Positions 18,195 to 26,260 of a stretch of DNA of 64,000 bases are shown in pieces. The first letter of the stretch is position 1. The number at the start of each line of letters is the position of its first letter. The notes under the pieces were generated by a model, which was given only the letters and a program-made list of their open reading frames with translations, ran no database searches and was not told the origin of the DNA. Made by a program: the position numbers and the translations under genes. Source of the stretch: Paenalcaligenes sp052103955 (GTDB taxonomy: Bacteria; Pseudomonadota; Gammaproteobacteria; Burkholderiales; Burkholderiaceae_B); contig JBQELO010000002.1 in NCBI GenBank assembly GCA_052103955.1, forward strand, positions 313,091 to 377,090. Reading direction: 5' to 3'.

Positions 18195-18221
18195 TTGGTC
18201 GCTGACCATTATCACAGGAAC

Positions 18222-18252
18222 TGCGCCTGATCCTTACCAAGGGTCGGGCGCA
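18222..18252 (+). promoter_or_regulatory. Intercistronic stem-loop between dppA and dppB
   Basis: TGCGCC (18222-18227) pairs with GGCGCA (18247-18252). The inner stretches GATCCTT and AAGGGTC also pair with one mismatch, making a strong hairpin with no T tract after it. Such structures after binding-protein genes commonly stabilise the upstream message and lower downstream expression. That function is inferred here. Confidence 0.55.
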
Positions 18253-18263
18253 ACCCGCTTACT

Positions 18264-19250
18264 ATGCTGGTATTCATCATCCGCCGCCTCATACAGGCAG
18301 TGTTGGTCATGTTAGTGGTCAGCTTGCTGGCCTTTGTTTTATTCCGCTACATTGGCGACCCAGTGACCACCATGCTGGGCCAAGACGCCACCGAAGCCGA
18401 CCGCATTGCTTTACGCCACAGCCTAGGGCTGGACCAGTCCGCACTGGTGCAGTTTGGGCATTTTGTGTCCAACGCCGTACATGGCGAATTCGGCCTGTCC
18501 TTACGCCAAGGGCAAAGCGTCGCCGAACTGCTTAAAGACCGACTTCCCGCCACCGTAGAACTGTCTGTGGTCGCCGCCGTATTAGCCTTAGTCATAGGCC
18601 TACCGCTGGGCATTTATGCCGCACTAAAGCGCAACGGTTTTATCGCCCAAAGTATTCTGGCCTTCTCGCTATTAGGCATTTCGCTGCCCACCTTCTTAAT
18701 CGGTATTTTGCTGATACTGGTGTTCTCGGTACAGCTAGGGTGGCTACCCAGTTATGGGCGTGGCGAGGTAGTGTATTTTGGCTGGTGGAGCAGCGGTTTA
18801 CTCACCATTGATGGCCTTAAACACCTAATCCTTCCAGCGATCACACTCTGTTTGTTCCAGCTCACGCTGATACTGCGCTTGGTGCGTTCAGAAATGCTGG
18901 AAGTACTGCGTAGCGACTACATTAAATTTGCCCGCGCTCGTGGCCTAAGCCAACGTGCTATTCACTTTGGGCATGCCCTGAAAAACACCATGGTACCGGT
19001 GATCACCATTACCGGCTTGCAGTTGGGCGGCATCATCGCCTTTGCCATCGTGACCGAAACTGTTTTCCAATGGCCGGGCATGGGCTTATTGTTCATCCAA
19101 GCCGTACAGTTTGCCGATGTACCCGTGATGGCTGCTTACCTGTGTTTAATTGCCTTGGTATTTGTGATCATCAACTTGGTGGTGGACTTACTGTACTTTG
19201 CCGTAGACCCTAGATTACGCTCCAGCATTGGTAAAGCGGGGGGGCATTAA
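18264..19250 (+). CDS. dppB: Peptide ABC transporter permease, DppB type
   Basis: This 328-residue inner-membrane permease has an N-terminal helix (LIQAVLVMLVVSLLAFVLF) and five further hydrophobic segments. The BPD_transp_1 EAA loop reads FARARGLSQRAIHFGHALKN, the site that couples to the ATPases. It follows dppA by 69 bp and ends 2 bp before dppC. With DppC it forms the transmembrane channel for peptide uptake. Length is close to E. coli DppB (339). No irregularity seen. Confidence 0.92.
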   Translation: MLVFIIRRLIQAVLVMLVVSLLAFVLFRYIGDPVTTMLGQDATEADRIALRHSLGLDQSALVQFGHFVSNAVHGEFGLSLRQGQSVAELLKDRLPATVELSVVAAVLALVIGLPLGIYAALKRNGFIAQSILAFSLLGISLPTFLIGILLILVFSVQLGWLPSYGRGEVVYFGWWSSGLLTIDGLKHLILPAITLCLFQLTLILRLVRSEMLEVLRSDYIKFARARGLSQRAIHFGHALKNTMVPVITITGLQLGGIIAFAIVTETVFQWPGMGLLFIQAVQFADVPVMAAYLCLIALVFVIINLVVDLLYFAVDPRLRSSIGKAGGH

Positions 19251-19252
19251 CC

Positions 19253-20164
19253 ATGGACAGCTTAAAACGTTTTTGGGACAGCGACGTCGCGTGGTCGTGG
19301 CGCCATTCCCCTGTTGCCATTGTGGCCAGCATCATCCTGTTGTTGCTGCTAATAGGCTCACTGGGTGCCAACTGGATAGCCCCACACGACCCCTTTGATC
19401 TAGCCAGCATCAACCTACTGGATTACCTACTGCCTCCCGCTTGGGAAGCCGATGGCCAAAGCACCTACTTACTCGGCACCGACAGCCAAGGGCGTGACCT
19501 ATTTTCCACGCTGCTGTACGGCACACGCATTTCGCTACTAATTGGCTTTGCCTCGGTTGCGTTAGCGATGGTGGTGGGCATTGTATTGGGGCTGATTGCG
19601 GGTTACGCCGGTGGCCGTGTAGACGCGCTGATCATGCGTATTGCCGACATACAGCTATCTTTCCCTGCCATTCTGATTGCCTTATTGATTGATGGTGTGG
19701 CACGCGCTGCTGTACCTGCCGACATGCTAGAAAGCATCGCCTTCCCCGTGTTGGTAGGGGCCATTGCCTTAGCCGGTTGGCCACAATATGCCCGTACCGT
19801 GCGTGGTTCCACCATGGTAGAAAAAAACCGCGAATACGTGCAGGCCGCTAAAGTCATTGGCGTATCCCGCAGCCGCATTATGTTTAGCCACGTACTGCCT
19901 AACGTGATGGGCCCCGTACTGGTATTAGCCACAGTGCACTTGGCCACAGCCATCATTACCGAAGCCACCCTGTCCTTCTTAGGGGTAGGGGTACCGCCCA
20001 CATCGCCGTCCTTGGGCACGTTGATACGCGTGGGTAACGACTTCCTGTTTTCTGGCGAATGGTGGATCACCATTTTCCCCGGCGCGATGCTGGTATTGCT
20101 GGTGCTGTCCGTCAATCTACTGGGTGACTGGCTGCGCGATGCACTGAACCCGAGGCTGAACTAA
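19253..20164 (+). CDS. dppC: Peptide ABC transporter permease, DppC type
   Basis: This 303-residue permease is the partner of DppB. It begins with the short cytoplasmic segment and first helix (PVAIVASIILLLLLIGSLGA) typical of OppC/DppC N-termini. The lipid-facing motif LLGTDSQGRDLFSTLLYGTR follows, with the EAA coupling loop YVQAAKVIGVSRSRIMFSH near residue 195. Five or six hydrophobic helices are visible. It starts 2 bp after dppB and its stop codon shares one base with the dppD start, so the operon is tightly coupled. Confidence 0.92.
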   Translation: MDSLKRFWDSDVAWSWRHSPVAIVASIILLLLLIGSLGANWIAPHDPFDLASINLLDYLLPPAWEADGQSTYLLGTDSQGRDLFSTLLYGTRISLLIGFASVALAMVVGIVLGLIAGYAGGRVDALIMRIADIQLSFPAILIALLIDGVARAAVPADMLESIAFPVLVGAIALAGWPQYARTVRGSTMVEKNREYVQAAKVIGVSRSRIMFSHVLPNVMGPVLVLATVHLATAIITEATLSFLGVGVPPTSPSLGTLIRVGNDFLFSGEWWITIFPGAMLVLLVLSVNLLGDWLRDALNPRLN

Positions 20165-21147
20165 TGAGCGCATTATTAACTGTGGATAAGTTAGCCGTAG
20201 AGTTCCCCACACGCAGAGGGGTGCTCAAAGCCTTGGATGACGTTTCATTCCACATCAATAAAGGCGAAATCCTAGGCGTAGTAGGGGAGTCTGGCGCGGG
20301 TAAATCGCTCACGGGGGCAGCCATCATAGGCTTGCTAGAACCCCCAGGACGTGTGAGTCACGGTGCCATCTACCTGCACGACGAACGCATAGACAACCTG
20401 CCAGAAAGAAAACTACGCGACATACGTGGTCGGCGAATTGGGGCTATTTTCCAAGACCCCTTAACCTCGCTAAACCCCTTGTACACCGTAGGCCGACAGC
20501 TAGTAGAAACCATACAAACACACCTGCCGCTGTCCAAACACGACGCCCAAGAGCGCGCCATTGGCTTGTTAGAATCCACCGGCATTCCAGCTGCACGTGA
20601 ACGTATCAACCACTACCCCCACCAGTTTTCGGGCGGCATGCGCCAACGGGTAGTGATCGCACTGGCCTTAGCAGCCGACCCCGAACTGATCGTCGCGGAC
20701 GAGCCCACCACCGCCTTGGATGTCTCCATTCAGGCGCAGATCATCGACCTGCTTAAAGACCTGTGCAAATCCAAAGGCACAGCCGTCATGCTGATCACCC
20801 ACGACATGGGTGTAATCGCTGAAACTGCTGACCGAGTAGCAGTGATGTACGCCGGCCGCATCATAGAAATAGGCCCCGTGCGCGACATCATCCGCGAGCC
20901 CTCGCACCCCTACACCCGTGGTTTGATGCGTTCCATCCCCACCCTAGAAAGCGGGACAGAGCGACTCGAACAAATCCCCGGTAGCATGCCGCGTTTGAAC
21001 GCCATCCCCACCGGCTGTGCCTTCCACCCGCGCTGTAGCGCGGCCATGCCCGTCTGTACCCAGAAGCGCCCAGAATTACAGCAGCACGAACAAGGCCAAG
21101 TCGCCTGTTGGCTGCATCACGCCCCAATCGAGGAGCCAGTAGCATGA
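20164..21147 (+). CDS. dppD: Peptide ABC transporter ATP-binding protein, DppD type
   Basis: This 327-residue ATPase has Walker A GESGAGKS near residue 40, Q loop FQDPLTSLNPLYTVG, signature FSGGMRQRV, Walker B LIVADEPTTALD and the switch histidine in MLITHDMGVIAE. The C-terminal oligopeptide/dipeptide domain contains the four-cysteine cluster region CAFHPRCSAAMPVC, which binds an iron-sulfur cluster in some relatives. It energises peptide import with DppF. It overlaps dppC by one base and dppF by four. Same length as E. coli DppD. Confidence 0.93.
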   Translation: MSALLTVDKLAVEFPTRRGVLKALDDVSFHINKGEILGVVGESGAGKSLTGAAIIGLLEPPGRVSHGAIYLHDERIDNLPERKLRDIRGRRIGAIFQDPLTSLNPLYTVGRQLVETIQTHLPLSKHDAQERAIGLLESTGIPAARERINHYPHQFSGGMRQRVVIALALAADPELIVADEPTTALDVSIQAQIIDLLKDLCKSKGTAVMLITHDMGVIAETADRVAVMYAGRIIEIGPVRDIIREPSHPYTRGLMRSIPTLESGTERLEQIPGSMPRLNAIPTGCAFHPRCSAAMPVCTQKRPELQQHEQGQVACWLHHAPIEEPVA

Positions 21148-22136
21148 GCACTGCGCCACTATTAGAAGTGCGTGATGCCGCACGTTGGTTTGACGTATCC
21201 CCATCATGGTTGGAACGCACCCTATACCGCAAACCCAGAGTCATGCTGCGCGCGGTCGACGGCGTATCCTTCACCCTAAACCGTGGAGAAACCTTGGCAT
21301 TAGTAGGCGAGTCCGGCTGTGGAAAATCCACCGTCGCACGCTTATTAGCAGGGCTGTACCCGCTGACACGTGGCTCAATTAGCTTCGAAGGTGCAGAACT
21401 TAGCAGCATGAACGCCGCGCAACAACACGCGCTGCGCAAACGCCTGCAAATGATCTTCCAAGACCCCTACGCCAGCCTCAACCCACGCTGGCGCGTAGGC
21501 CGCATCATTGCCGAGCCGCTAAAAACCCATACCCAGCTCAGCAAAGCCGAACAGCAGCAACGCGTAGGTGAACTGTTGGAACAAGTGGGCCTAAGCGCCA
21601 ACGACCAACACCGTTATCCACACCAGTTTTCCGGTGGACAGCGTCAGCGTATCTCTATCGCCCGTGCCTTGGCCTTAAAACCAGACTTCATCGTCTGTGA
21701 CGAGCCCACGTCGGCCTTGGACGTATCCGTACAAGCGCAAGTGCTGAACCTGATGAAAGATCTACAGCGCGAGCTGGGGCTAAGCTACCTATTCATCTCG
21801 CACAACTTAGCAGTCGTGCACCACGTAGCTGATCGCGTAGGTGTGATGTACTTAGGGCGTATCGTTGAAATCGCCGAGCGCGACGCGCTGTTTAACAACC
21901 CACAACACCCGTACACACGCATGCTGTTGGGGGCGATTCCGGATATGAGTGGCAGTGGCAAAGCCCGTACGCCAGTAGCGGGTGAAGTACCTAACCCGCT
22001 CAACCCACCCTCAGGCTGTACCTTCCACCCTCGCTGCCCGCTGGCGAATGAACGCTGTAAGCGTGAGGCACCGATGTTGGTGAGTTATGAGGGTGGAACG
22101 CAGGTGGCTTGTCATGCCGTAGCGGTGAGGGGGTGA
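21144..22136 (+). CDS. dppF: Peptide ABC transporter ATP-binding protein, DppF type
   Basis: This 330-residue second ATPase of the transporter starts at ATG 21144, overlapping the dppD stop in an ATGA. A start 36 bases earlier lies inside dppD and is less likely. Walker A GESGCGKS, FQDPYASLNPRWRVG, signature FSGGQRQRI, Walker B FIVCDEPTSALD and LFISHNLAVVHH are all intact. The C-terminal cysteine-rich element CTFHPRCPLANERC is also present. The gene ends only 4 bp before the opposing kwaB stop, marking the edge of the transporter operon. No terminator was seen between them. Confidence 0.93.
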   Translation: MSTAPLLEVRDAARWFDVSPSWLERTLYRKPRVMLRAVDGVSFTLNRGETLALVGESGCGKSTVARLLAGLYPLTRGSISFEGAELSSMNAAQQHALRKRLQMIFQDPYASLNPRWRVGRIIAEPLKTHTQLSKAEQQQRVGELLEQVGLSANDQHRYPHQFSGGQRQRISIARALALKPDFIVCDEPTSALDVSVQAQVLNLMKDLQRELGLSYLFISHNLAVVHHVADRVGVMYLGRIVEIAERDALFNNPQHPYTRMLLGAIPDMSGSGKARTPVAGEVPNPLNPPSGCTFHPRCPLANERCKREAPMLVSYEGGTQVACHAVAVRG

Positions 22137-22140
22137 ATAT

Positions 22141-23094
22141 CTAGGATGCCTCTGCTTTATCCTTAGCAATGCTTTGATAATGATACGAAGTCAACTCAGA
22201 TGTTAAAAAATCATCCATCATTAATTTTATAAACAAGTCTTTAGATACCTTAGTATCAAGCACTATTTTGTCTTTATTAGCATTAAACCGGATTCTACCC
22301 TTAAGGAGAGGATAATTTTCACAAAATTTAATAATATTTTCATTGGTTACTTGAGCTTGTATCACTGGTGATGATTTCGCTACTTTAGTAAATCTCCGAG
22401 CATACTTTATATCATCCACTAGCTCACTAAGAACTAATGGATTTTCAACCAATCCAATATCGGCTATGGAATTTATTCCAGCAATGGCCTCACGGGTGAT
22501 AATTTCATGAAAACCAAAATTTCTCTCGATTGCCGTAAGATCCATGACCAACAACTCTTCATTGATGCGTAATAGCTGAAAATTAGCACTAACTCTCAGA
22601 AATTCATCATCTATTTTTTTCATTCTATGACGATCTTTTTTCAAAAAAAACCCTGATCGTCCAAAAATATTTATTGGCGACATTGTTTTATACAAAACAA
22701 TTTGCTTATCATTATTTCCAATTTCTATTAAAATAGATTTTATATCAGAAAGTTCCTCATCATCAAAATTCATCAAAGGGAAATTATCATCCTTTACAAC
22801 GGCCTCCAATGTAGAGAGTTCTTCTGGACACTCTAAATCATAAACATATATTGCATCCAGCCGTTCGTCAGAAGTTGAAAGTTTCAAAACCGTGAGATCA
22901 GCTTTGTTTGAAATATTCTCACGTAGGCTGAGTAGAAAGAATCTCTTCAAATCCCCCAAAGCATCATCTGCAATATCTATTTTTCTGGGAGCCATATCGT
23001 TTTTGTTTTTCAGTATTGCATATACTGCTATACCTAAATCATCAGCACTATCATAAAAAATCTGCAAGGCTTCTTTTAATTCTTCTGTATTCAA
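22141..23094 (-). CDS. kwaB: Kiwa anti-phage defence protein KwaB (DUF4868)
   Basis: This 317-residue soluble protein has no signal or membrane helix. I recognise it as the DUF4868 family that contains KwaB, from overall pattern, length near 315, and its kwaA partner. The C-terminal half shows the family-like segments INIFGRSGFFLKKDR, LLVMDLTAIERNFGF and a lysine-rich KFCENYPLLKGRIRFN region. Translation begins with TTG at 23094, 2 bases after the kwaA stop; AAAGGAG inside the 3' end of kwaA is its ribosome site, so it is coupled to kwaA. In described Kiwa systems KwaB is the DNA-binding effector acting with membrane KwaA. The gene is visibly AT-rich against its neighbours, suggesting acquisition. 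Confidence 0.85.
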   Translation of the reverse strand: MNTEELKEALQIFYDSADDLGIAVYAILKNKNDMAPRKIDIADDALGDLKRFFLLSLRENISNKADLTVLKLSTSDERLDAIYVYDLECPEELSTLEAVVKDDNFPLMNFDDEELSDIKSILIEIGNNDKQIVLYKTMSPINIFGRSGFFLKKDRHRMKKIDDEFLRVSANFQLLRINEELLVMDLTAIERNFGFHEIITREAIAGINSIADIGLVENPLVLSELVDDIKYARRFTKVAKSSPVIQAQVTNENIIKFCENYPLLKGRIRFNANKDKIVLDTKVSKDLFIKLMMDDFLTSELTSYHYQSIAKDKAEAS

Positions 23095-23096
23095 AA

Positions 23097-23675
23097 CTAT
23101 GCTCCTTTAACATAATAAATCCTATCATCCAAACGTATATAGGAAACCTTCTGCCCTACCCCCAACCTACCATGGCAAATCAAAATAATATCATTTCTAC
23201 AACCCATTTTAAAATCACCATCTGCTTGGTAAATATGAAACCCCAACAAAGCCAAAGAAGGATTGGCATAAAATAAGTCTGTTTTTATATATATCACTCC
23301 CATTATAAATAGCAGCAAAAAGAGTACTATTATTTGCCTACTGTTACCAAAATCAAAACTAATCAAAGGAACCACATAAGTGGCCAAAAAAGTTAAATGC
23401 TCATAGTTAATGCTATTAATTTTTTTTATCTCAAAAGGTATTTCCGTTGCTCCTTTTAATTTGAAATTAAATCTCTTATAAGCAAAAAAACAGTACCCTA
23501 GCATTAAAAAAGAAAACAATGCCAAAATATTTTTTACAGCTAAAGAATACCAGTCTTCGATTTCATAAATAGAAAACGAAGAATCAGGAAAGCTGAATGA
23601 AATAATAATAAAAAACAAAAACAGCAATGCCAACGAAAGTATGTATAGATCAACCTTTCTACATGTGTCGTTCAT
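23097..23675 (-). CDS. kwaA: Kiwa anti-phage defence membrane protein KwaA
   Basis: This 192-residue protein has four predicted membrane helices, at about residues 9-28, 47-65, 94-108 and 114-131, and a soluble C-terminal tail of about 60 residues. The segments YEHLTFLATYVVPLISF and FYANPSLALLGFHIYQADG fit the KwaA family as I recall it. In Kiwa, KwaA sits in the inner membrane, senses infection and recruits KwaB. The ATG at 23675 has GGGTGG six bases upstream. It is the first gene of a two-gene operon with kwaB. Strongly AT-rich codon use (many AAA, ATT, TTT) contrasts with flanking genes. Identity rests on size, topology and pairing with a DUF4868 protein. Confidence 0.82.
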   Translation of the reverse strand: MNDTCRKVDLYILSLALLFLFFIIISFSFPDSSFSIYEIEDWYSLAVKNILALFSFLMLGYCFFAYKRFNFKLKGATEIPFEIKKINSINYEHLTFLATYVVPLISFDFGNSRQIIVLFLLLFIMGVIYIKTDLFYANPSLALLGFHIYQADGDFKMGCRNDIILICHGRLGVGQKVSYIRLDDRIYYVKGA

Positions 23676-23849
23676 AAAACCACCCGAAGCATACTTTCCT
23701 TAAACAAGAAAAACAGTGATAAGATCACAGAAAATACTGGTATTGTGAAAATCCCAGATAAAAACATCCCCCCCTAGATATTAAGGAGAACTACCCTCCA
23801 GTTTTAGAGTATCTATTATCTTCATAAAAAAGCCAATCCCAAAAACAAA
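23676..23849 (-). promoter_or_regulatory. Upstream region of the Kiwa operon
   Basis: AT-rich non-coding sequence between kwaA and the terminator of the iron operon. It must contain the kwaAB promoter, but no close match to -35/-10 boxes could be chosen. It contains CCTAGATATT at 23773-23782, the inverted copy of a 10-mer at the kwaB/dppF junction (22136-22145). Confidence 0.4.
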
Positions 23850-23851
23850 AA

Positions 23852-23887
23852 AATGCTGCCTCTGCATAAGCGGAGGCAGCATTGAAA
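23852..23887 (-). terminator. Rho-independent terminator of the iron operon
   Basis: Arms AATGCTGCCTC and GAGGCAGCATT, with a small loop, are followed on the minus strand by a run of seven T. It lies about 60 bp past the stop of the Fur-like gene and should end that operon. It also separates the operon from the Kiwa genes. Confidence 0.85.
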
Positions 23888-23949
23888 ACTAATACTCTGA
23901 CAATAACCAAACTATCCCCTTAGAGAAAAAATTGGCACATAATTCTCTA

Positions 23950-24417
23950 TTAATGGCTACCCCCCACAACCCTAACCTTCGGCTGCTCCACACACTCCTC
24001 ACACACCACCGACACATTCAGCCTATAAAGCTCCAGCTTCACGCCCATATCTGTGCAAGCTTGTTCTACCGCTTTCTGCACACGTTTATCTTCCAGCGCC
24101 TGCTTCTTCCCGCACACCACACACCCCATACTGCCCACAGGCTGTTCGTGCTGCATGGAATACAACAACTTACGTCCCTGCTCCATGTGCGAGTGAATAA
24201 CCCCGGCATCGTTCAGATGCTTCAAGGTGCCATATACCGTTCCCAAACTTAATGGTGTTCTGTGTTTTTGTAGTTGGTTGAAGATTTCCTCTACAGTCAT
24301 GGCTTCTTGCTGTTCGTGCAGCACATTCAGGACAGCCAATCGCGCCAGTGTCATGCGTATGCCTGCTTGGCGCAACAAGCCAGCGCCTACGCTGTGTGTC
24401 ATCAGTACATTCATCAT
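23950..24417 (-). CDS. Fur-family transcriptional regulator lacking usual sensory ligands
   Basis: This 155-residue Fur-superfamily protein has an N-terminal winged helix (MTLARLAVLNVLHEQQEAMT, then LSLGTVYGTLKHLNDAGVI) and a C-terminal dimerisation domain. Two CxxC pairs for structural zinc are present (CVVC and CEEC). The histidine-rich stretch that normally precedes the first CxxC and supplies the regulatory iron site is replaced by MQHEQPVGSMG. The late His of the last strand is also missing (LNVSVVC). It may sense something else or act as a constitutive or heme-linked (Irr-like) regulator. It overlaps the upstream oxidase gene by 4 bp (ATGA). Several Met near the N-terminus leave the exact start open. 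Confidence 0.82.
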   Translation of the reverse strand: MMNVLMTHSVGAGLLRQAGIRMTLARLAVLNVLHEQQEAMTVEEIFNQLQKHRTPLSLGTVYGTLKHLNDAGVIHSHMEQGRKLLYSMQHEQPVGSMGCVVCGKKQALEDKRVQKAVEQACTDMGVKLELYRLNVSVVCEECVEQPKVRVVGGSH

Positions 24418-25520
24418 GTGTTATTCCCTTGCCAAAGTAAGGAAGCATCTATGTCTTCCAAAGACCCTACGCCGCTTAACACCATGCTGCTTTCTAGTTC
24501 GGTACGTAGTAGGTGCAATATGTGTGCTACTCCGGTCGCGCCTGCAACCGCTAGGCCGTGCAATACGGGTCGCCCAATTAATACGGCTTTAGCCCCTAGG
24601 GCCAAGGCTTTTAGTACGTCGGTGCCACGCTGTATGCCGCCATCTACCAGCACAGGTACTTGCCCACCTACGGCAGCCACTACCAGAGGCAATACATCTA
24701 ATGTGGCAGGCACGCTGTCTAGTACACGCCCACCGTGGTTAGACACGATCACTCCCGCCGCCCCCGCTTGCACCGCCAGTTGCGCGTCTGCTGGGTGCAG
24801 AATGCCTTTTACTAGCACGGGTAGGGTGGTGTGTTTGGCTAACCAGGCCACGTCATCCCAGTTAGCCATTTGGGTGACCAAGGGATGTTGAAATAAAGAC
24901 TGCCCCGCTTCTAATACGCCGGGTGTTTGCAACTTGTCTGTATAGGGCAGTAAGTTCACCGGCTTGATGTTCGCAGGCAAGCTAAAGCCGTGACGTTGCT
25001 CAGCATTGCGGCTGCCTTGTATGGGCGCATCTACCGTCATCACGATGGCTTCGTAGCCAGCAGCTTCGGCTCGGCGCAGTAGGTCTAGGTTGACGTCTTT
25101 ATCGGCCTGCCAATACAACTGAAACCAGCGTGGTCCGGGTGCAGCGGCAGCTACATCTTCTAGGCTCACGCTGGCTTGGGTGCTGACCACATACACAGCT
25201 TGCAACGCTGCTGCGGCAATGGCTGTCGCACGTTCTGCATCGGCATGCGCTAAGGCATGAAACGCCGTGGGGGCGATAAAAATAGGGTGTGCATAACGTT
25301 TGCCGAACAACTCTAGCTCGGTGTTGCCCTTGGGAATACGGCGTAATACGCGTGGCCATAGCATCAACTGCTCAAAGGCTGCCGCATTACGGCGTTGGGT
25401 GATGCCATCCGCCGCCCCCGCGTTCACATACGCCCACGTTGCAGCCGGCAATAAGTCGCCTGCACGCTGTGCGTAATCAGCCAAGCAGCTTAAGCCTTGT
25501 AAAGAGGCCTCTTGGCTCAT
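24414..25520 (-). CDS. FMN-dependent alpha-hydroxy-acid oxidase
   Basis: This 368-residue TIM-barrel flavoprotein is of the L-lactate oxidase/glycolate oxidase family. Visible are the FMN site (FIAPTAFHALAHADAE, VVSTQASVSLEDVA), the substrate region MTVDAPIQGSRNAEQRHGF, the active-site KGILHPADAQLAVQAG and the catalytic His/Arg of VIVSNHGGRVLD, followed by PVLVDGGIQRGTDVLKAL. It oxidises an L-2-hydroxy acid to a keto acid, with either oxygen or quinone as acceptor. It shares 4-bp overlaps with piuC before and the Fur-like gene after, so it belongs to the iron-uptake operon. Its substrate there is unknown. It differs from the dedicated lldD at 47613. Confidence 0.88.
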   Translation of the reverse strand: MSQEASLQGLSCLADYAQRAGDLLPAATWAYVNAGAADGITQRRNAAAFEQLMLWPRVLRRIPKGNTELELFGKRYAHPIFIAPTAFHALAHADAERATAIAAAALQAVYVVSTQASVSLEDVAAAAPGPRWFQLYWQADKDVNLDLLRRAEAAGYEAIVMTVDAPIQGSRNAEQRHGFSLPANIKPVNLLPYTDKLQTPGVLEAGQSLFQHPLVTQMANWDDVAWLAKHTTLPVLVKGILHPADAQLAVQAGAAGVIVSNHGGRVLDSVPATLDVLPLVVAAVGGQVPVLVDGGIQRGTDVLKALALGAKAVLIGRPVLHGLAVAGATGVAHILHLLRTELESSMVLSGVGSLEDIDASLLWQGNNT

Positions 25521-26197
25521 GTCTCACCCCATTGGCGGATAAGGTTGTGATACACGCCCGATAAGCGTGTGACTTCATCGACTGAGTCACCACGGCTCGC
25601 TAATTGCTGCACCACGTTATCCAGTTCGTATAAAGAATGACGAGCACTGTCTTCGCGCACCATGCTTTGTGTCCAGAAAAAGGCCGCAAGGCGTTCGCCC
25701 TGCGTGACCGGACAGACTCGGTGCAAGCTGGTGCCGGGGTACACCACTGCATGGCCAGCGGGTAGTTTGACGCGCTGTATGCCGTAGTTGTCTTGAATCT
25801 CTAGCTCACCACCTTCGTAGCTAACTGGATCGCTGAAAAATACGGTGGTGGAAATGTCGGTGCGTATACGCTCACCCGTTTGTGGGTGTACACGTATAGC
25901 GTTATCAATGTGAAACCCGTATGCGCCCCCGCCTTGGTAGCGGTTAAACATAGGCGGCAAAATTTTCAGGGGCAGGGCGAAAGACACAAATTTGGGTAAG
26001 GAAGACAAACGCTGCAACACCGCTTGGGCAAGCTCTATCGCCACAGGGTCTTGCACGTTTAGCTGTTCGTTACTTTTTTGTTGTACCGCCACATACCCTG
26101 CGGTCGCACGGCCATCGTGCCACGATGCTTGTGCCAGCCGTTCACGTATGGCGTGGCATTCTTCAGCACTGAAAACTTCGGGAATCACCAGAATCAT
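25517..26197 (-). CDS. piuC: Fe(II)/2-oxoglutarate-dependent hydroxylase PiuC (YbiX family)
   Basis: This 226-residue PKHD-type hydroxylase has the double-stranded beta-helix iron triad visible as H-x-D in YGFHIDNAIRVHP and the distal His in YPGTSLHRVCPVTQGE. The arginine of GERLAAFFWTQSM probably contacts 2-oxoglutarate. It follows the siderophore receptor gene by about 60 bp, the same pairing as fiu-ybiX in E. coli and piuA-piuC in Pseudomonas. It is thought to modify the imported siderophore or a component of that uptake route; the true substrate is not established. The start MILVIPEVFSAEE matches the family N-terminus. Confidence 0.92.
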   Translation of the reverse strand: MILVIPEVFSAEECHAIRERLAQASWHDGRATAGYVAVQQKSNEQLNVQDPVAIELAQAVLQRLSSLPKFVSFALPLKILPPMFNRYQGGGAYGFHIDNAIRVHPQTGERIRTDISTTVFFSDPVSYEGGELEIQDNYGIQRVKLPAGHAVVYPGTSLHRVCPVTQGERLAAFFWTQSMVREDSARHSLYELDNVVQQLASRGDSVDEVTRLSGVYHNLIRQWGET

Positions 26198-26260
26198 CTG
26201 TTTCTCCTAATGTGCCAGCAACAGAGCCGTCGTAAACGGACTCTGTTGCTGCCCTATGGC

